Assembly: GCA_910578505.1 (NCBI GenBank)
Contig: CAJTPV010000022.1
Location: forward strand, 1-53,078
Reading direction: 5' to 3'
Source: an uncultured Oscillospiraceae bacterium
GTDB taxonomy: Bacteria > Bacillota > Clostridia > Oscillospirales > Oscillospiraceae
Length of the DNA stretch: 53,078 nucleotides
In this document: positions 25,063 through 34,500 of the stretch, in pieces
Position numbering within the stretch: position 1 is the stretch's first letter
How the letters are laid out: each line of letters begins with the position of its first letter
Program-made: the position numbers and the translations under genes
Notes under the pieces: model-generated
Databases searched by the model: none
What the model was told of the DNA's origin: nothing
The model's input: only the letters and a program-made list of their open reading frames with translations

Positions 25063-26426
25063 GATTCATGAGTTGGGTCAGAGAGCTGTTCGCGGGCCGG
25101 GGCGGGCCCGGCGGGGATGGCGGCGGGGACGCCCCCTCCCCGCTGTGGGAGGAAAACCGGCGGCTGTGGTGGGAGATGTATGTCAACCATCCCCCCTGGG
25201 AGGACTGCCAGGTGCGGCCCCTGGGGCTGCCGGGAGCCGTGGGCCGGGAGTTGGCCAGACAGGCTTTGACGGAGTTCCAATTGACGGTGTCCGGCGGCGA
25301 CAGGGCCCGGTTTTTGGGCCGGGAGATGCTGGCCGCTGAGAGAAATTTCCTCCGGGCGCTGGAGCTGGGCCTCTGCCTGGGCGGGGTGGCCATGAAGCCC
25401 CACCTGGAAAACGGGCGGCTGCTGGTGGACGTCTCCGCCGTGAACTTCCTCCCCACCAGGTTCGACGGCGCGGGGAGAGCCGTGGGCGGCGTGTTCCGCA
25501 GCGCGCCGGTCCAGGTGGGTAAGCAGTGGTTCGTCCGGCTGGAGTACCATGACTTCCTGCCCGGCGGGGACGGGGAGCCGGTCTATGTGGTCCGCAACCG
25601 GGCCTTTTACAGCGGGCCGGACGGGAGGCCCGGCGGGGCGGCGGAGCTGGACGCGGTGCCGGAGTGGGCCGGTCTGGCGGCGGAGACCGTGATCGAGGGG
25701 CTGAAGGGGCCGCTGTTCGCCTACTTTAAACCGCCGGAGGCCAACAGCGCGGAGCCGGACTCCAAGCTGGGCGCGTCGGTCTACGCCGGCGCGGCGGCGG
25801 AGCTGATGCGGCAGGCCGACGAGCAGTGGCGGCTCATCCGCTGGGAGTTCGAGAGCGGCAAGCGGCGGATCTATGTGGACGGCGTGGACGCCGGTCAGTT
25901 CGACGATGAGATCTTTGTCGTGGGCCCCTTCTCCAGCGACGGCAGCTTCTTCGACGTGTTCAGCCCCGAATTCCGGGACGGACCGCTGTACAACGGCTTT
26001 CAGCGCATTCTGCAGCGGATTGAGTTCCAGGTGGGGCTGGCCTACGGCACCATCTCCGACCCCCAGTGCGTGGAGAAAACCGCCACCGAAATCCTGGCCG
26101 CCAAGCACCGGCAGTATGTGACCGAGGCCGCCATCCAAAAGGCGTTCCAGAGGACCCTGGAGGAGCTGCTGGAGGCGATGGACGCCTGGTGCGATTTGGC
26201 CGGGTTGGCCCCAGACGGGACGTATGAGGCGAAGTTTTCGTGGGGAGACGGCGTGCTGGACGACCCGGAGGTCCGGCGGCTGGATAAGACCTTGGACGCG
26301 GAGCTGGTGGACAAGGGGCTGATGCGGAAATGGGAGTTCCGGGTGAAGTGGTTCGGCGAGAGCGAGGCGGAGGCCAGGGCCGCTGTGGCGGACGGGGAGG
26401 ATGCGGCAGATGCCGCGGCGCAATAA
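25059..26426 (+). CDS. phage portal protein
   Basis: A 455-residue protein in the slot for the portal, the dodecameric channel through which DNA enters the head. Family features include the stem-region helices near AYGTISDPQCVEKTATEILAAK, where the asparagine/threonine-rich segment before helix alpha-6 is typical of SPP1-gp6-like portals. ATG 25059 is preferred over 25053 and 25068 by spacing to GAGAGGAG. It overlaps terL by 4 bases. Confidence 0.85.
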   Translation: MRFMSWVRELFAGRGGPGGDGGGDAPSPLWEENRRLWWEMYVNHPPWEDCQVRPLGLPGAVGRELARQALTEFQLTVSGGDRARFLGREMLAAERNFLRALELGLCLGGVAMKPHLENGRLLVDVSAVNFLPTRFDGAGRAVGGVFRSAPVQVGKQWFVRLEYHDFLPGGDGEPVYVVRNRAFYSGPDGRPGGAAELDAVPEWAGLAAETVIEGLKGPLFAYFKPPEANSAEPDSKLGASVYAGAAAELMRQADEQWRLIRWEFESGKRRIYVDGVDAGQFDDEIFVVGPFSSDGSFFDVFSPEFRDGPLYNGFQRILQRIEFQVGLAYGTISDPQCVEKTATEILAAKHRQYVTEAAIQKAFQRTLEELLEAMDAWCDLAGLAPDGTYEAKFSWGDGVLDDPEVRRLDKTLDAELVDKGLMRKWEFRVKWFGESEAEARAAVADGEDAADAAAQ

Positions 26427-26447
26427 ACAGACGGAAGGGAGAGCGAA

Positions 26448-26939
26448 ATGGATAGGAATTTTTTGGAGAGCCTGGGATTGGAGGACGGCGTCATCGGCCC
26501 GATCCTGGAGGAGCATGGCCGGGATGTGCAGCGGGAGGCGCTACGGGCGGAGACCGCCGAGAACAGCCTGCGGGAGAGCAGGGAGACCCTGGCCCGCATG
26601 GAGTACGACGGCATCGTTCAGAGCGCCGTGGAGGGACTGGGGCTGAAATTCAGCTCAAAGGCGGCCCAGCGGGACTTCTTTGCCCAGCTGCAGGCGGAGC
26701 GTCTGACGGTGGAAAACGGCGCGCTGGTGGGACTGGAGGAATTCGTGCAGGCCCGGAGAGAGGCCGACCCCGCCGCCTTCGCCCCGGACAGGCCCGTGCC
26801 CCGGTTCGTGGCCCCCGCCGGCCTGGGCTGCGCCCAGGCGCAGGCGCTGCCGGCCAATGTGGCCCAGGCCAGGGCTATGGGCGCGGAGAGAGCCGCCGCC
26901 CGGAGAGCCTCCGGTGAAGTGATGAAAAACTTTTTATAA
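26448..26939 (+). CDS. phage scaffolding protein
   Basis: A 163-residue highly charged protein. The N-terminal half is helical, with Glu/Arg-rich coiled-coil sequence (about residues 20-60), and a KAAQRDFFAQLQ segment follows. It sits between portal and capsid genes, the place of GP20-type scaffold proteins, which form the core around which capsid assembles and then leave. No prohead protease was seen, so removal must be without cleavage or by another enzyme. Confidence 0.75.
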   Translation: MDRNFLESLGLEDGVIGPILEEHGRDVQREALRAETAENSLRESRETLARMEYDGIVQSAVEGLGLKFSSKAAQRDFFAQLQAERLTVENGALVGLEEFVQARREADPAAFAPDRPVPRFVAPAGLGCAQAQALPANVAQARAMGAERAAARRASGEVMKNFL

Positions 26940-26952
26940 GGAGATGGATATT

Positions 26953-27363
26953 ATGAAAATGAAATGTACCCCTGTGGGAAGAAGAAGCGAGATCCTGGCG
27001 TCCGACGACTTCCAGGCCGTCCCGGTGGTGATTGCCGGGGAGACGCCGGTGAGGGCTGGCATGCCCGTCACGGACAGCGGCGCCGCCGTGCCCGCCGGGA
27101 CCGGCGCGGCGGGGATCCTGCTCTACGACGCGGACCCCGCCGTCAACCCCAACGCCGCGATGGTGGTGCAGGGCGTGGTGGACTGGAGCAGATGCCGGGA
27201 AAACGGCGCGTCCGCCGGGGCCGCGGCCATGAGCGCCATCCTGCCTGGCATCGTCTTCCGGGAAAACGTGGGCGTGACAAAGACCGCCGGAGGTGACGGC
27301 GATGCCGGAAGCGGCGGCGACGCCGGAAGTGATGCCGGAAGTGACGCCGGCAGCGAAAAATAA
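26953..27363 (+). CDS. head decoration-like protein with acidic repeat tail
   Basis: A 136-residue protein beginning at ATG 26953, 9 bases after AAGGAG; ATG 26944 abuts the ribosome site. The body is rich in Gly, Ala and Val strands (AAGILLYDADPAVNPNA), similar to lambda gpD-like or HK97-type decoration proteins placed just before capsid. The C-terminal about 25 residues repeat GDAGS-type units rich in Asp and Ser and should be disordered. The role is inferred from position. Confidence 0.6.
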   Translation: MKMKCTPVGRRSEILASDDFQAVPVVIAGETPVRAGMPVTDSGAAVPAGTGAAGILLYDADPAVNPNAAMVVQGVVDWSRCRENGASAGAAAMSAILPGIVFRENVGVTKTAGGDGDAGSGGDAGSDAGSDAGSEK

Positions 27364-27374
27364 GGAGGTATGAC

Positions 27375-28439
27375 ATGAATCTGAGAGACTTTTTTACCGC
27401 CGCGGCCATTGCCGCCAACTGGACGGAGGCGTCCGCCGGACAGACCCCCTACCTGGGCGCGGGGCTGTTCCCCGCCAGGAAGAAGGCCGGGCTGGATTTG
27501 ACCTGGCTCAAGGGCTCCAAGGGGCTGCCCGTGTCCCTGTCCCCCTCCCCCTTCGACGCCAAGGCCCCCCTCCGCAGCCGCATCGGCTTTGAAAAGCTGG
27601 AGGCGGAGATGCCCTTTTTCCGGGAGGGCTTCCGCCTGACCGAGCGGGACCGGCAGGAGCTGCTGCGGTCCGCCGACACCAGCGACCCCTATGCCAGAGC
27701 CATGATTGAGCATATCTTCGACGACGTCTATGAGCTCATCGCCGCCGCCAACGTGGTGCCGGAGCGCATGATCTGTCAGCTGCTGTTCCCCCAGGACGGC
27801 AACGTGGGCATCTCTATCCAGGCCAACGGCGTGGATTATACCTATAACTACGACGGGGACAAGGCGTGGAGGGAGAACAACTACATGGAGCTGACCGGGA
27901 ATCAGATCTGGTCCAACGCCGCCGCCGACCCCTTCCTCCACTTCAAAACCGCCATGGACGCCGTCCGCGTCCGCACCGGCACGGAGCTGACCACCGCGGT
28001 CATGAACACCAACACCTTCAACCTGATGGCCAAGACCACCGCCCTGAAGGAGCGCTTCCTCAGCGCCAGCGGCGCGGCCAGGGCGTTTTTGTCCGACGAC
28101 GAGGTCCGCGCGGTGGTCAAAAATACCTCCCGGCTCCAGATCGCCCTCTATGACCGGATGTACCGGGATGAGGACCGCGCCGCCCACCCCTTTGTCCCCG
28201 ACGGGTATGTGTGCCTGATCCCCGACGGGGCGCTGGGCGCGACCTGGTACGGCACGACCCCTGAGGAGGCCGACCTGGCCGCCTCCGGCAGCGCCGATGT
28301 GGCCATCGTCAACACCGGCGTGGCCATCTCCAGAGTCGTGGAGGAGCACCCGGTCAACATCAATACCTTTGCCTCCGAGATCGTGCTGCCCTCCTATGAG
28401 CGGATGGACGAGGTGTTTGTGATGAAGGTGTGCCCATGA
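27375..28439 (+). CDS. major capsid protein, lambda gpE family
   Basis: A 354-residue protein with the features of the gpE capsid family: an early FEKLEAEMPFFREGF segment, a central IWSNAAADPFLHFKTAMDAV helix and a C-terminal strand ending EVFVMKVCP. It assembles into the icosahedral shell. AAGGAGGT lies ahead of ATG 27375. It is complete, which argues that heads can be made. Confidence 0.87.
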   Translation: MNLRDFFTAAAIAANWTEASAGQTPYLGAGLFPARKKAGLDLTWLKGSKGLPVSLSPSPFDAKAPLRSRIGFEKLEAEMPFFREGFRLTERDRQELLRSADTSDPYARAMIEHIFDDVYELIAAANVVPERMICQLLFPQDGNVGISIQANGVDYTYNYDGDKAWRENNYMELTGNQIWSNAAADPFLHFKTAMDAVRVRTGTELTTAVMNTNTFNLMAKTTALKERFLSASGAARAFLSDDEVRAVVKNTSRLQIALYDRMYRDEDRAAHPFVPDGYVCLIPDGALGATWYGTTPEEADLAASGSADVAIVNTGVAISRVVEEHPVNINTFASEIVLPSYERMDEVFVMKVCP

Positions 28440-28849
28440 CGCCCGGCGTGGACTGCGATTTCTACACCAACGTGTACCTGGGCCGGGCGGTGGAGCCGGA
28501 GGACTTTCCCCGCCTGGCCGCCAGGGCCGGGGAGTATGTGGACGGGCTGTGCCGGGGACGGTGCGGGTCCGTGCCCGAACAGGACCGGGATCTGGTCCGC
28601 TTCGCCGTGTGCGCCGTCATCGAGCTGCTGCAGGACCAGGAGCGGATGGAGCGGCGGGCCTTTACGGAGGGGAAAACCAGCGAGACGGTGGGCAGTTATT
28701 CCGTCAGCTATGGCGCCCTCTCCCAAACGGGCGCCCGGTACCTGGAGGAGAAAAAGCGGGAGGCGGTGGCCAGATACCTCGCCGCCGTCCCCGCGCTGAG
28801 AGCTTTGTTTACTGTGAGGTCGTTTCCATGTATACACCACATTCGGTGA
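28436..28849 (+). CDS. head-tail connector protein
   Basis: A 137-residue, largely helical protein immediately after capsid; ATG 28436 overlaps the capsid stop codon. The pattern LAARAGEYVDGLC followed by DLVRFAVCAVIELL matches gp6/gp15-like head completion adaptors (Ad1 type) that stack below the portal. It overlaps the next gene by 22 bases. Confidence 0.65.
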   Translation: MTPGVDCDFYTNVYLGRAVEPEDFPRLAARAGEYVDGLCRGRCGSVPEQDRDLVRFAVCAVIELLQDQERMERRAFTEGKTSETVGSYSVSYGALSQTGARYLEEKKREAVARYLAAVPALRALFTVRSFPCIHHIR

Positions 28850-29265
28850 CAGTTTACAATATCTGCCGGGATGGGACGGTGTGCATCGCCTTTCTGGACG
28901 GCGTGTTTTTGGACGCCAGCAGCGGCGGCGGGGTGATGAAATACGGGGCCGTGAGCGAGGACGCCGCGGCGCTGTTTATCCCCCTGGACTGCCGGGCCGT
29001 GGATCCCGCCGGCGGGCAGGAACAGTCCTTCTGCGAGCCGGGGGCGTTTGACCGGCTGGACAACCGCGGGGCGTTCTGGACCATCGGGCCCAGGGACCGC
29101 CGGTCCTGCGCGGACTGCTTCTTCGTGCGGGGGAAGGTGGTGGAGCCGGAGCTGAGCTTCGCGGAGATCAGGGACCGGTATGCGGACGTGTTCCGGGTCA
29201 GCTCCGCGGCGGTGCGGGATTTCGGCAGCGAGAGGATGCGCCATTGGCAGATTGGAGGAAAGTGA
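28828..29265 (+). CDS. head-tail joining protein, unrecognised family
   Basis: A 145-residue protein starting at ATG 28828. It opens with MYTPHSVTVYNICRDGT, a short beta strand typical of head-closure (stopper) proteins, and has a Cys pair in SCADCFFV. Position second after capsid fits the stopper that follows the adaptor. The family is not one I can name securely. Confidence 0.55.
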   Translation: MYTPHSVTVYNICRDGTVCIAFLDGVFLDASSGGGVMKYGAVSEDAAALFIPLDCRAVDPAGGQEQSFCEPGAFDRLDNRGAFWTIGPRDRRSCADCFFVRGKVVEPELSFAEIRDRYADVFRVSSAAVRDFGSERMRHWQIGGK

Positions 29266-29266
29266 T

Positions 29267-29587
29267 ATGGGCGGGGTGATTTGGCAGGCGCGCATGGGGC
29301 GGTTCCAAAGGCAGTTTCAGGAGGCCCAGCGGTGGCTGGACCGGCAGGTCGTCCGGGACGCCGCGCCCTTTGTGCCGAAAAAAACCGGCAACCTGCTCCG
29401 AAGCGGCCAGGCGGCCCCCGGCGGCGGGGCTGTGCTGTGGACCGCGCCCTATGCCGCCGCTGTGTACTACCGGAAAAAAGAAAAAGGCGTCAATCCCGAA
29501 GCCCGGCGGCTCTGGTTCGAGGCCGCTAAGGCCCGGTGCGGCCAGGATTGGGTGCGGGGCGTGCGGAAACGGGCGGGAGGCGAGTGA
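29267..29587 (+). CDS. minor capsid/tail-completion protein
   Basis: A 106-residue protein with FVPKKTGNLLRSG, the signature of HK97-gp10-like or minor-capsid type tail-completion proteins, and YAAAVYYRKK further on. ATG 29267 follows GGAGG. It ends by overlapping the next start (ATGA-type, 29587). Confidence 0.72.
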   Translation: MGGVIWQARMGRFQRQFQEAQRWLDRQVVRDAAPFVPKKTGNLLRSGQAAPGGGAVLWTAPYAAAVYYRKKEKGVNPEARRLWFEAAKARCGQDWVRGVRKRAGGE

Positions 29588-30036
29588 TGGAGCGGGAGCG
29601 GAGTACAGTGCCCGGAACGGAACAGGCCCAGGTGGCCCGCGCGGTGCTGGCGTGGCTCAATGCCGGCGGCCCCCTGCCCCGGCGGGTGGAGAAGATCGAG
29701 GCGGAATATCTGGCCAATGGGAGCAGTATGGGGCTCTTTGCCGCCGCGGCCCCCTTTAAAACACGGGAGTTCATCAGCGGCGCCTATGAGGCGCAGTTCC
29801 AGTTTTCTTTGCAGTACCGGACCGCCCCGGCCTGCTCCGAGGAGAGGCTGGAGGCGATGGAGGCCCTGCATGCCCTGGCGGATTGGGCGGAAAGCGGTAC
29901 GCTGCCGGAGCTGGGCGGCGGGATGGACGCTGTGTGCGTGGAGCGGGCCTCCCCCGCCGTGATGGCCGCCAGATATGAGGACGGCGGCGAGGATTACCAG
30001 ATCTTTATGGTTCTGGCCTATCAGGTCAGAGCGTAG
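29587..30036 (+). CDS. tail terminator-like protein
   Basis: A 149-residue protein with an N-terminal helical region and a C-terminal GGEDYQIFMVLAYQVRA strand. In position it precedes the tail tube gene, the place of the tail terminator (minor capsid family 3) that stops tube growth and joins the head. The name is by position and general pattern. Confidence 0.6.
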   Translation: MERERSTVPGTEQAQVARAVLAWLNAGGPLPRRVEKIEAEYLANGSSMGLFAAAAPFKTREFISGAYEAQFQFSLQYRTAPACSEERLEAMEALHALADWAESGTLPELGGGMDAVCVERASPAVMAARYEDGGEDYQIFMVLAYQVRA

Positions 30037-30071
30037 AGAACAAGAATTTTTTGTGAAAGGACTTTATAATC

Positions 30072-30560
30072 ATGTCTGAAAAAAGAAGTGCGTTTTTACT
30101 GTTCGTCAACACGACCCCCGGCGCGGAGGCCGGTTCCTATGCCCTGGTGGGCGACGGCGTGACGGAGCTGTCCATCTCCTACAACGCCCAGACCAGTACG
30201 GAGCAGTTTATCCACCAGGACACCGCCAACACCGAGCTGACCGGCTATCAGCCCAGCGCCCCCGTGACCGCCCAGGTGGTCAAGGGCGATACGGCCTTCG
30301 AGTTTATCAACGGCCTGCGGAAAAAGCTGCCCATCGGCAGCGGCGCCCATACGGATATCGTGATGACCGATATCTTCGAGGGGGCCACCGGCGGCGCGTA
30401 TCCCGCCACCCGGCAGCCTGTGTCCATCCAGATCGACAACTACGGCGGCGCGGCCTCCGATCCCCTGGCCATCGGGTACACCATCAACTGGCGGGGGGAG
30501 GGGACCGAGGGGACCTTTGACCCCGATACCAGGACCTTCAGCGAAGGAAAGGGGGTGTAA
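30072..30560 (+). CDS. major tail tube protein
   Basis: A 162-residue beta-rich protein (SISYNAQTSTEQFIHQD, VSIQIDNYGG) with the usual size and position of a siphophage tube subunit, which polymerises as hexameric rings. A 35-base gap with TTGTGAAAGGA ahead gives a strong ribosome site, in keeping with the high number of copies needed. No sheath gene is present, so the tail is non-contractile. Confidence 0.78.
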   Translation: MSEKRSAFLLFVNTTPGAEAGSYALVGDGVTELSISYNAQTSTEQFIHQDTANTELTGYQPSAPVTAQVVKGDTAFEFINGLRKKLPIGSGAHTDIVMTDIFEGATGGAYPATRQPVSIQIDNYGGAASDPLAIGYTINWRGEGTEGTFDPDTRTFSEGKGV

Positions 30561-30562
30561 CA

Positions 30563-30979
30563 ATGGCGGGAATCCGTGTCAGTACCTCCGTTAAAAAAAT
30601 CGAGGTCAACGACCAGGGGGAGTTTATTACCCTCAATTTCAGCGACAACAGTTTCCCGGACCGGTTTTTTGCCATGCTGGACAGCATCCAGCAGCGGGCC
30701 GAGGACGTGCAGGTCTGGGAGAACGAGATGCAGGAGAGGGGCGGTGCGGAACCGCGGGCCGCAGCCGCGCTGTACCGGCAGTTCCATGAGGACATCATGG
30801 GGGAGGTGGACAACCTGTTCGGGCCGGATACGTGCCGGAAGGTGTTCGGCGAGATCGTGCCCGGCATCGAGCTCTTTGACGAGTTCTTTACCCAGCTGCT
30901 CCCCTTCTTCGAGGCGTATGGCCGGGAGCGGGCGGAGAAGCTCAGCAGGTACAGCGCCGGAAGGACCGCCAATGTTTAA
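30563..30979 (+). CDS. tail assembly chaperone
   Basis: A 138-residue, acidic, mainly helical protein between tube and tape measure, where gpG-type chaperones lie. It ends with an 8-base overlap onto the next gene, ATGTTTAA. Such pairs are often made by programmed frameshift; here the next gene has its own ATG and a GGAAGGA site, so separate starts are more likely. Confidence 0.65.
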   Translation: MAGIRVSTSVKKIEVNDQGEFITLNFSDNSFPDRFFAMLDSIQQRAEDVQVWENEMQERGGAEPRAAAALYRQFHEDIMGEVDNLFGPDTCRKVFGEIVPGIELFDEFFTQLLPFFEAYGRERAEKLSRYSAGRTANV

Positions 30980-31520
30980 CCCGCTGCTGGACCGGCTGCC
31001 GGAGGACTACAACGGGTGGCTCATCCGGACCGATTTCCGAATCGGCGTGCAGCTCCAGCTCTGCGTCGCCGACCCGGAGCTGGACGACTGCGACAAGACC
31101 GGGATCGCTTTGGGCCTCCTCTATGGAAACGGCATGCCCGATTTCCAGACGGCCCTGGACGGGCTGCGCTGGTTCCTCTCCTGCGGGAATCCGCAGGAGG
31201 GGGAAACCGGCGGGGAACAGGCCGTGTTCTCCTTTGAGCAGGACGCCGGGAGAATCGTATCCGCTTTTAAAAAGGTATTTGGCCGGGACCTCAGCCGGGA
31301 GAGGATGCACTGGTTCGAGTTCGTGCCCATGCTGGGGGACCTGGCGGGGACCGCTTTTACCAGCGTGATCGATATCCGCACCACCAGCGCGGCGGAAATC
31401 GCGGAGAAGAAACGGGCCGAGTTCCGAAGGATGCAGCAGCGGTTTGCCCTGGCGGAGCCGTATACCAGAGAGGAGCAGGCGGAGATACAGGCCGTGCTGG
31501 AGCGCGTGAAAAAAGCCTGA
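30972..31520 (+). CDS. Gp15-type tail assembly protein
   Basis: A 182-residue protein matching the Gp15 family of Firmicute phages: MFNPLLDRLPEDYNGWLIRT at the start, the LSCG-type loop, and FSFEQDAGRIVSAFKKVFGRDL in the middle. It lies in the second chaperone slot before the tape measure and may act as the gpGT partner. Confidence 0.75.
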   Translation: MFNPLLDRLPEDYNGWLIRTDFRIGVQLQLCVADPELDDCDKTGIALGLLYGNGMPDFQTALDGLRWFLSCGNPQEGETGGEQAVFSFEQDAGRIVSAFKKVFGRDLSRERMHWFEFVPMLGDLAGTAFTSVIDIRTTSAAEIAEKKRAEFRRMQQRFALAEPYTREEQAEIQAVLERVKKA

Positions 31521-31550
31521 TTCGTTCGGGCGGAAAGGAGGTGATACCGC

Positions 31551-34500
31551 TTGGCTCTTGGCTATGACGGCGTGATCAGGATTGACACGCAGATCAACAG
31601 CGGCGGGTTTACCAAGGGGCTCAGGGAGATGTCCGACAGCCTGGAAAAAGAGGTCCACAGGTCCGAAAAGCTGCTGGAGGAATTGCAGAAAAAACGGGGG
31701 GAGGCCCTCAGCGCCGCACAGGTGAAAAGCTCTGCCATCGACGAGGAGACCGCCAAGGCCCAGGCCCTGAAAAAAGAGCTGCTGGAGCTGCGGGCAATTG
31801 CCGACAACCGGCAGGCGCCTGAGGCCGTGCGGCGCGAGGCGGAGGCCAGGATCCCCCTGGCCCAGCTGGAGCTGGAGCAGCAGAAGGAGACGGTTGACGG
31901 GCTGCGGAAAAAGTACGAGCAGATCAGCGCCAGCGTGGAGAAATACGACAGGGAGATCGCCAGCCTGCAGGGGGACCTGGAGATCCAGAGGACCGAGGCC
32001 CAACAGGCCGCTGAGGCCCTGGCGGAGGCGAAGGACGAGCTGACAGGACTCAGCCGCTCCGCCGAGGTGGGCGATGAGAAGATTGTCCAGCTCAGCCACG
32101 CGCTGGCGGAGCTGAAGGAGCGGCAGAAGACGCTGGAAAGCGCCGGAATGGGGCTGGGATTTCAGGAATATGACGAGAATGTCAGCCGGATTGCCGGAAT
32201 CACCGCACAGCTGAAGGCGTACCAGAAGGCGCTGCAGAAGAGCGGCGAGGACGCCGGAACGGGCGGGAAGCTGCTGGAATCCCTGGAGAAGATCGGCAAG
32301 TCCTTCGACGGAGGCGGGCTGGATGGACTGGCCGGAGACTGGCAGAAGCAGCTGGAAAATTTGCGGGACGGTTTGCAGGACGCCGCCCAGGCGGTGGGAG
32401 ATGCCTGGGAAAATATGCTGGGCAAGGTCAAAAAAAGCGCCGAGGCGGCAGGAAAACTGGTGGCCGCGGCAGTCAAGGGCGGGGCCGCGCTGGCCGGAAA
32501 GGCCCTCAGCGCCGCCGGGCGCGCGCTGCCGATGGTCCGGGAGATGAACGGAGCGGCCAGGGCCACCGAGGCCCTGCGCGGGAAGCTGGAACAGCTGGGC
32601 AGCACCCTGAAGCGGGCGCTGGTGTTCTCCGTCGTCTATCGGGGGGTCTCCATGCTGCGGCAGGAGATGAGCGCGTACCTGATGGTCAACCAGCAGTTTG
32701 TTAACGCGCTGGCCCAGATCCGGGGCGTGCTGCTGACCGCGTTCCAGCCGGTGTATGAGGCCGTGGTGCCGGCGCTGGCCGCGCTGATGAATATGCTGTC
32801 GGGCGTCATTGCCGCTGTGTCCCAGTTTACCGCGTCCCTCTTCGGGACCACCGCGAAAAAGGCGCAGAAAAACGCGGCGGCACTGTATCAGCAGGCCCAC
32901 GCCGTAAAATCTGTGGGCGGCGCGGCCAAGGAGGCCGCCAAAGAGGCGGAGACCGCTGTGGCCGCTTTCGACGAGTTCAATATCCTCAGCTTTCCGGAGC
33001 AGAGCGGCGGCGGGGGCGGCGGAGGCGTTGGCGACATCGCGATGCCGGACTTTGACTACGACTATGGGGAGCCGGAGTTCGATTCCTGGGGCGAGGCGTT
33101 CAGCGCGTTTTTGGACAAGCTGCTGGCGGGGATCCCCAAGCTGGAGGACGCCTTTCGCAAATTCGCGGACTGGCTCAACGGCCTCTCTAAAAAGCTGTAC
33201 GATATGTTTACCTTCCCAGGCGTGCTGGAGAAGGTGGAGCGGCTGGGACGCGACCTGGCCGGCGCTTTCAACAAGCTGGTGAACTGGATCGACTGGTATC
33301 AGCTGGGGAAGGCGCTGGGGGCCGGGCTGAATCTGGCGCTGCAGTTTTTGACCGAGTTCATCTATAACTTCGACTGGATGAATCTGGGGCGGAAGCTGGC
33401 GGAATTCGTCAATGGGCTGGCGTCCGAAATCGATTGGTACGACTTCGGACGGCTGCTGTGGGCAGGGTTCAAAATCTCGCTGGAGATGCTGGCCGGGTTT
33501 TTGATGGGGCTGGATATGCCGCTGCTGGCGGAGGCCGCAGGGAACATTGTGAAGGGATTTTTCGACGAGATGAAAAATACCGTCGAGAGGATCCAATGGA
33601 AGGAGATCGGCGGCCAGATCGCCGCGTTCCTGAACAATATCGACTGGTACGGTGTGATCACCAGCGCGCTGGCCGCCATCGCCGCCGCTTTGACGGCGCT
33701 GAAAAATCTGGTGGACGGGTTTGTGGACGGCCTGCAGTGGGGCGATATCGCCAGAAAAATCTATACGGCGGTAAATGATTCCTTCGGGCAGGTGGACTGG
33801 ACGGGAATGGGACAGACCCTGGGAAACGCCTTTATCCAGGCGGTGTCCTTCCTGCGGGACCTGATCGCCGGGATCGATTGGTACCAGATCGGCGCGGATG
33901 TGGGCAGGTTCCTGGTCGGGATCGACTGGGTTGGCGCGCTGGGGGCGCTGGCGGAGACCATCGCTGCCGCCATCGGCGCGGCCATCCGGGCGGTACGGGG
34001 ATTTTTGGACGCCGTTACCCCCCATATCCAGGAAATCGCCCAGGGAATTGCTGAGAAAATCAATGGGTTCTTCCGGAGCGTGGATTGGGCGGAGGCCGGC
34101 CGCGTCATCAGCGACGGACTGGAGGCCGCGCTGGACTTCGCGCTGGAATTTATGCGCAGCGTGGACTGGAATGAGATCGGCAGGAGCATTGTCACACTGC
34201 TGGAACATATCGACTGGGGCAGCCTGCTGTCAAAGTGGGGCGAGCTGATGGGCGAGACCATGACCGCCAAGTTGAAGCTGATCAGTTGGGAAGATGTGGC
34301 GGAGGTGGGCGCCCATGCCGTGGAGGGACTGCTGAAGGGGATGCTGGATAAAATCGCGTCCATCGGTACCTGGCTGAAGGAGCATCTTGTGGACCCCATC
34401 GTCAACGGTGTGAAGGAGCTGTTGGGTATCCACTCCCCGTCTACCGTCTTCGCGGAGATCGGGGAAAACCTGATTGCCGGCCTGCTCCAGGGAATCAGCG

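Noticed and set aside
30942..34208. A 1088-codon open frame on the minus strand
   Set aside because: It mirrors the tape measure and Gp15 genes, is full of low-complexity Gln, Leu and His, and has no domain pattern.
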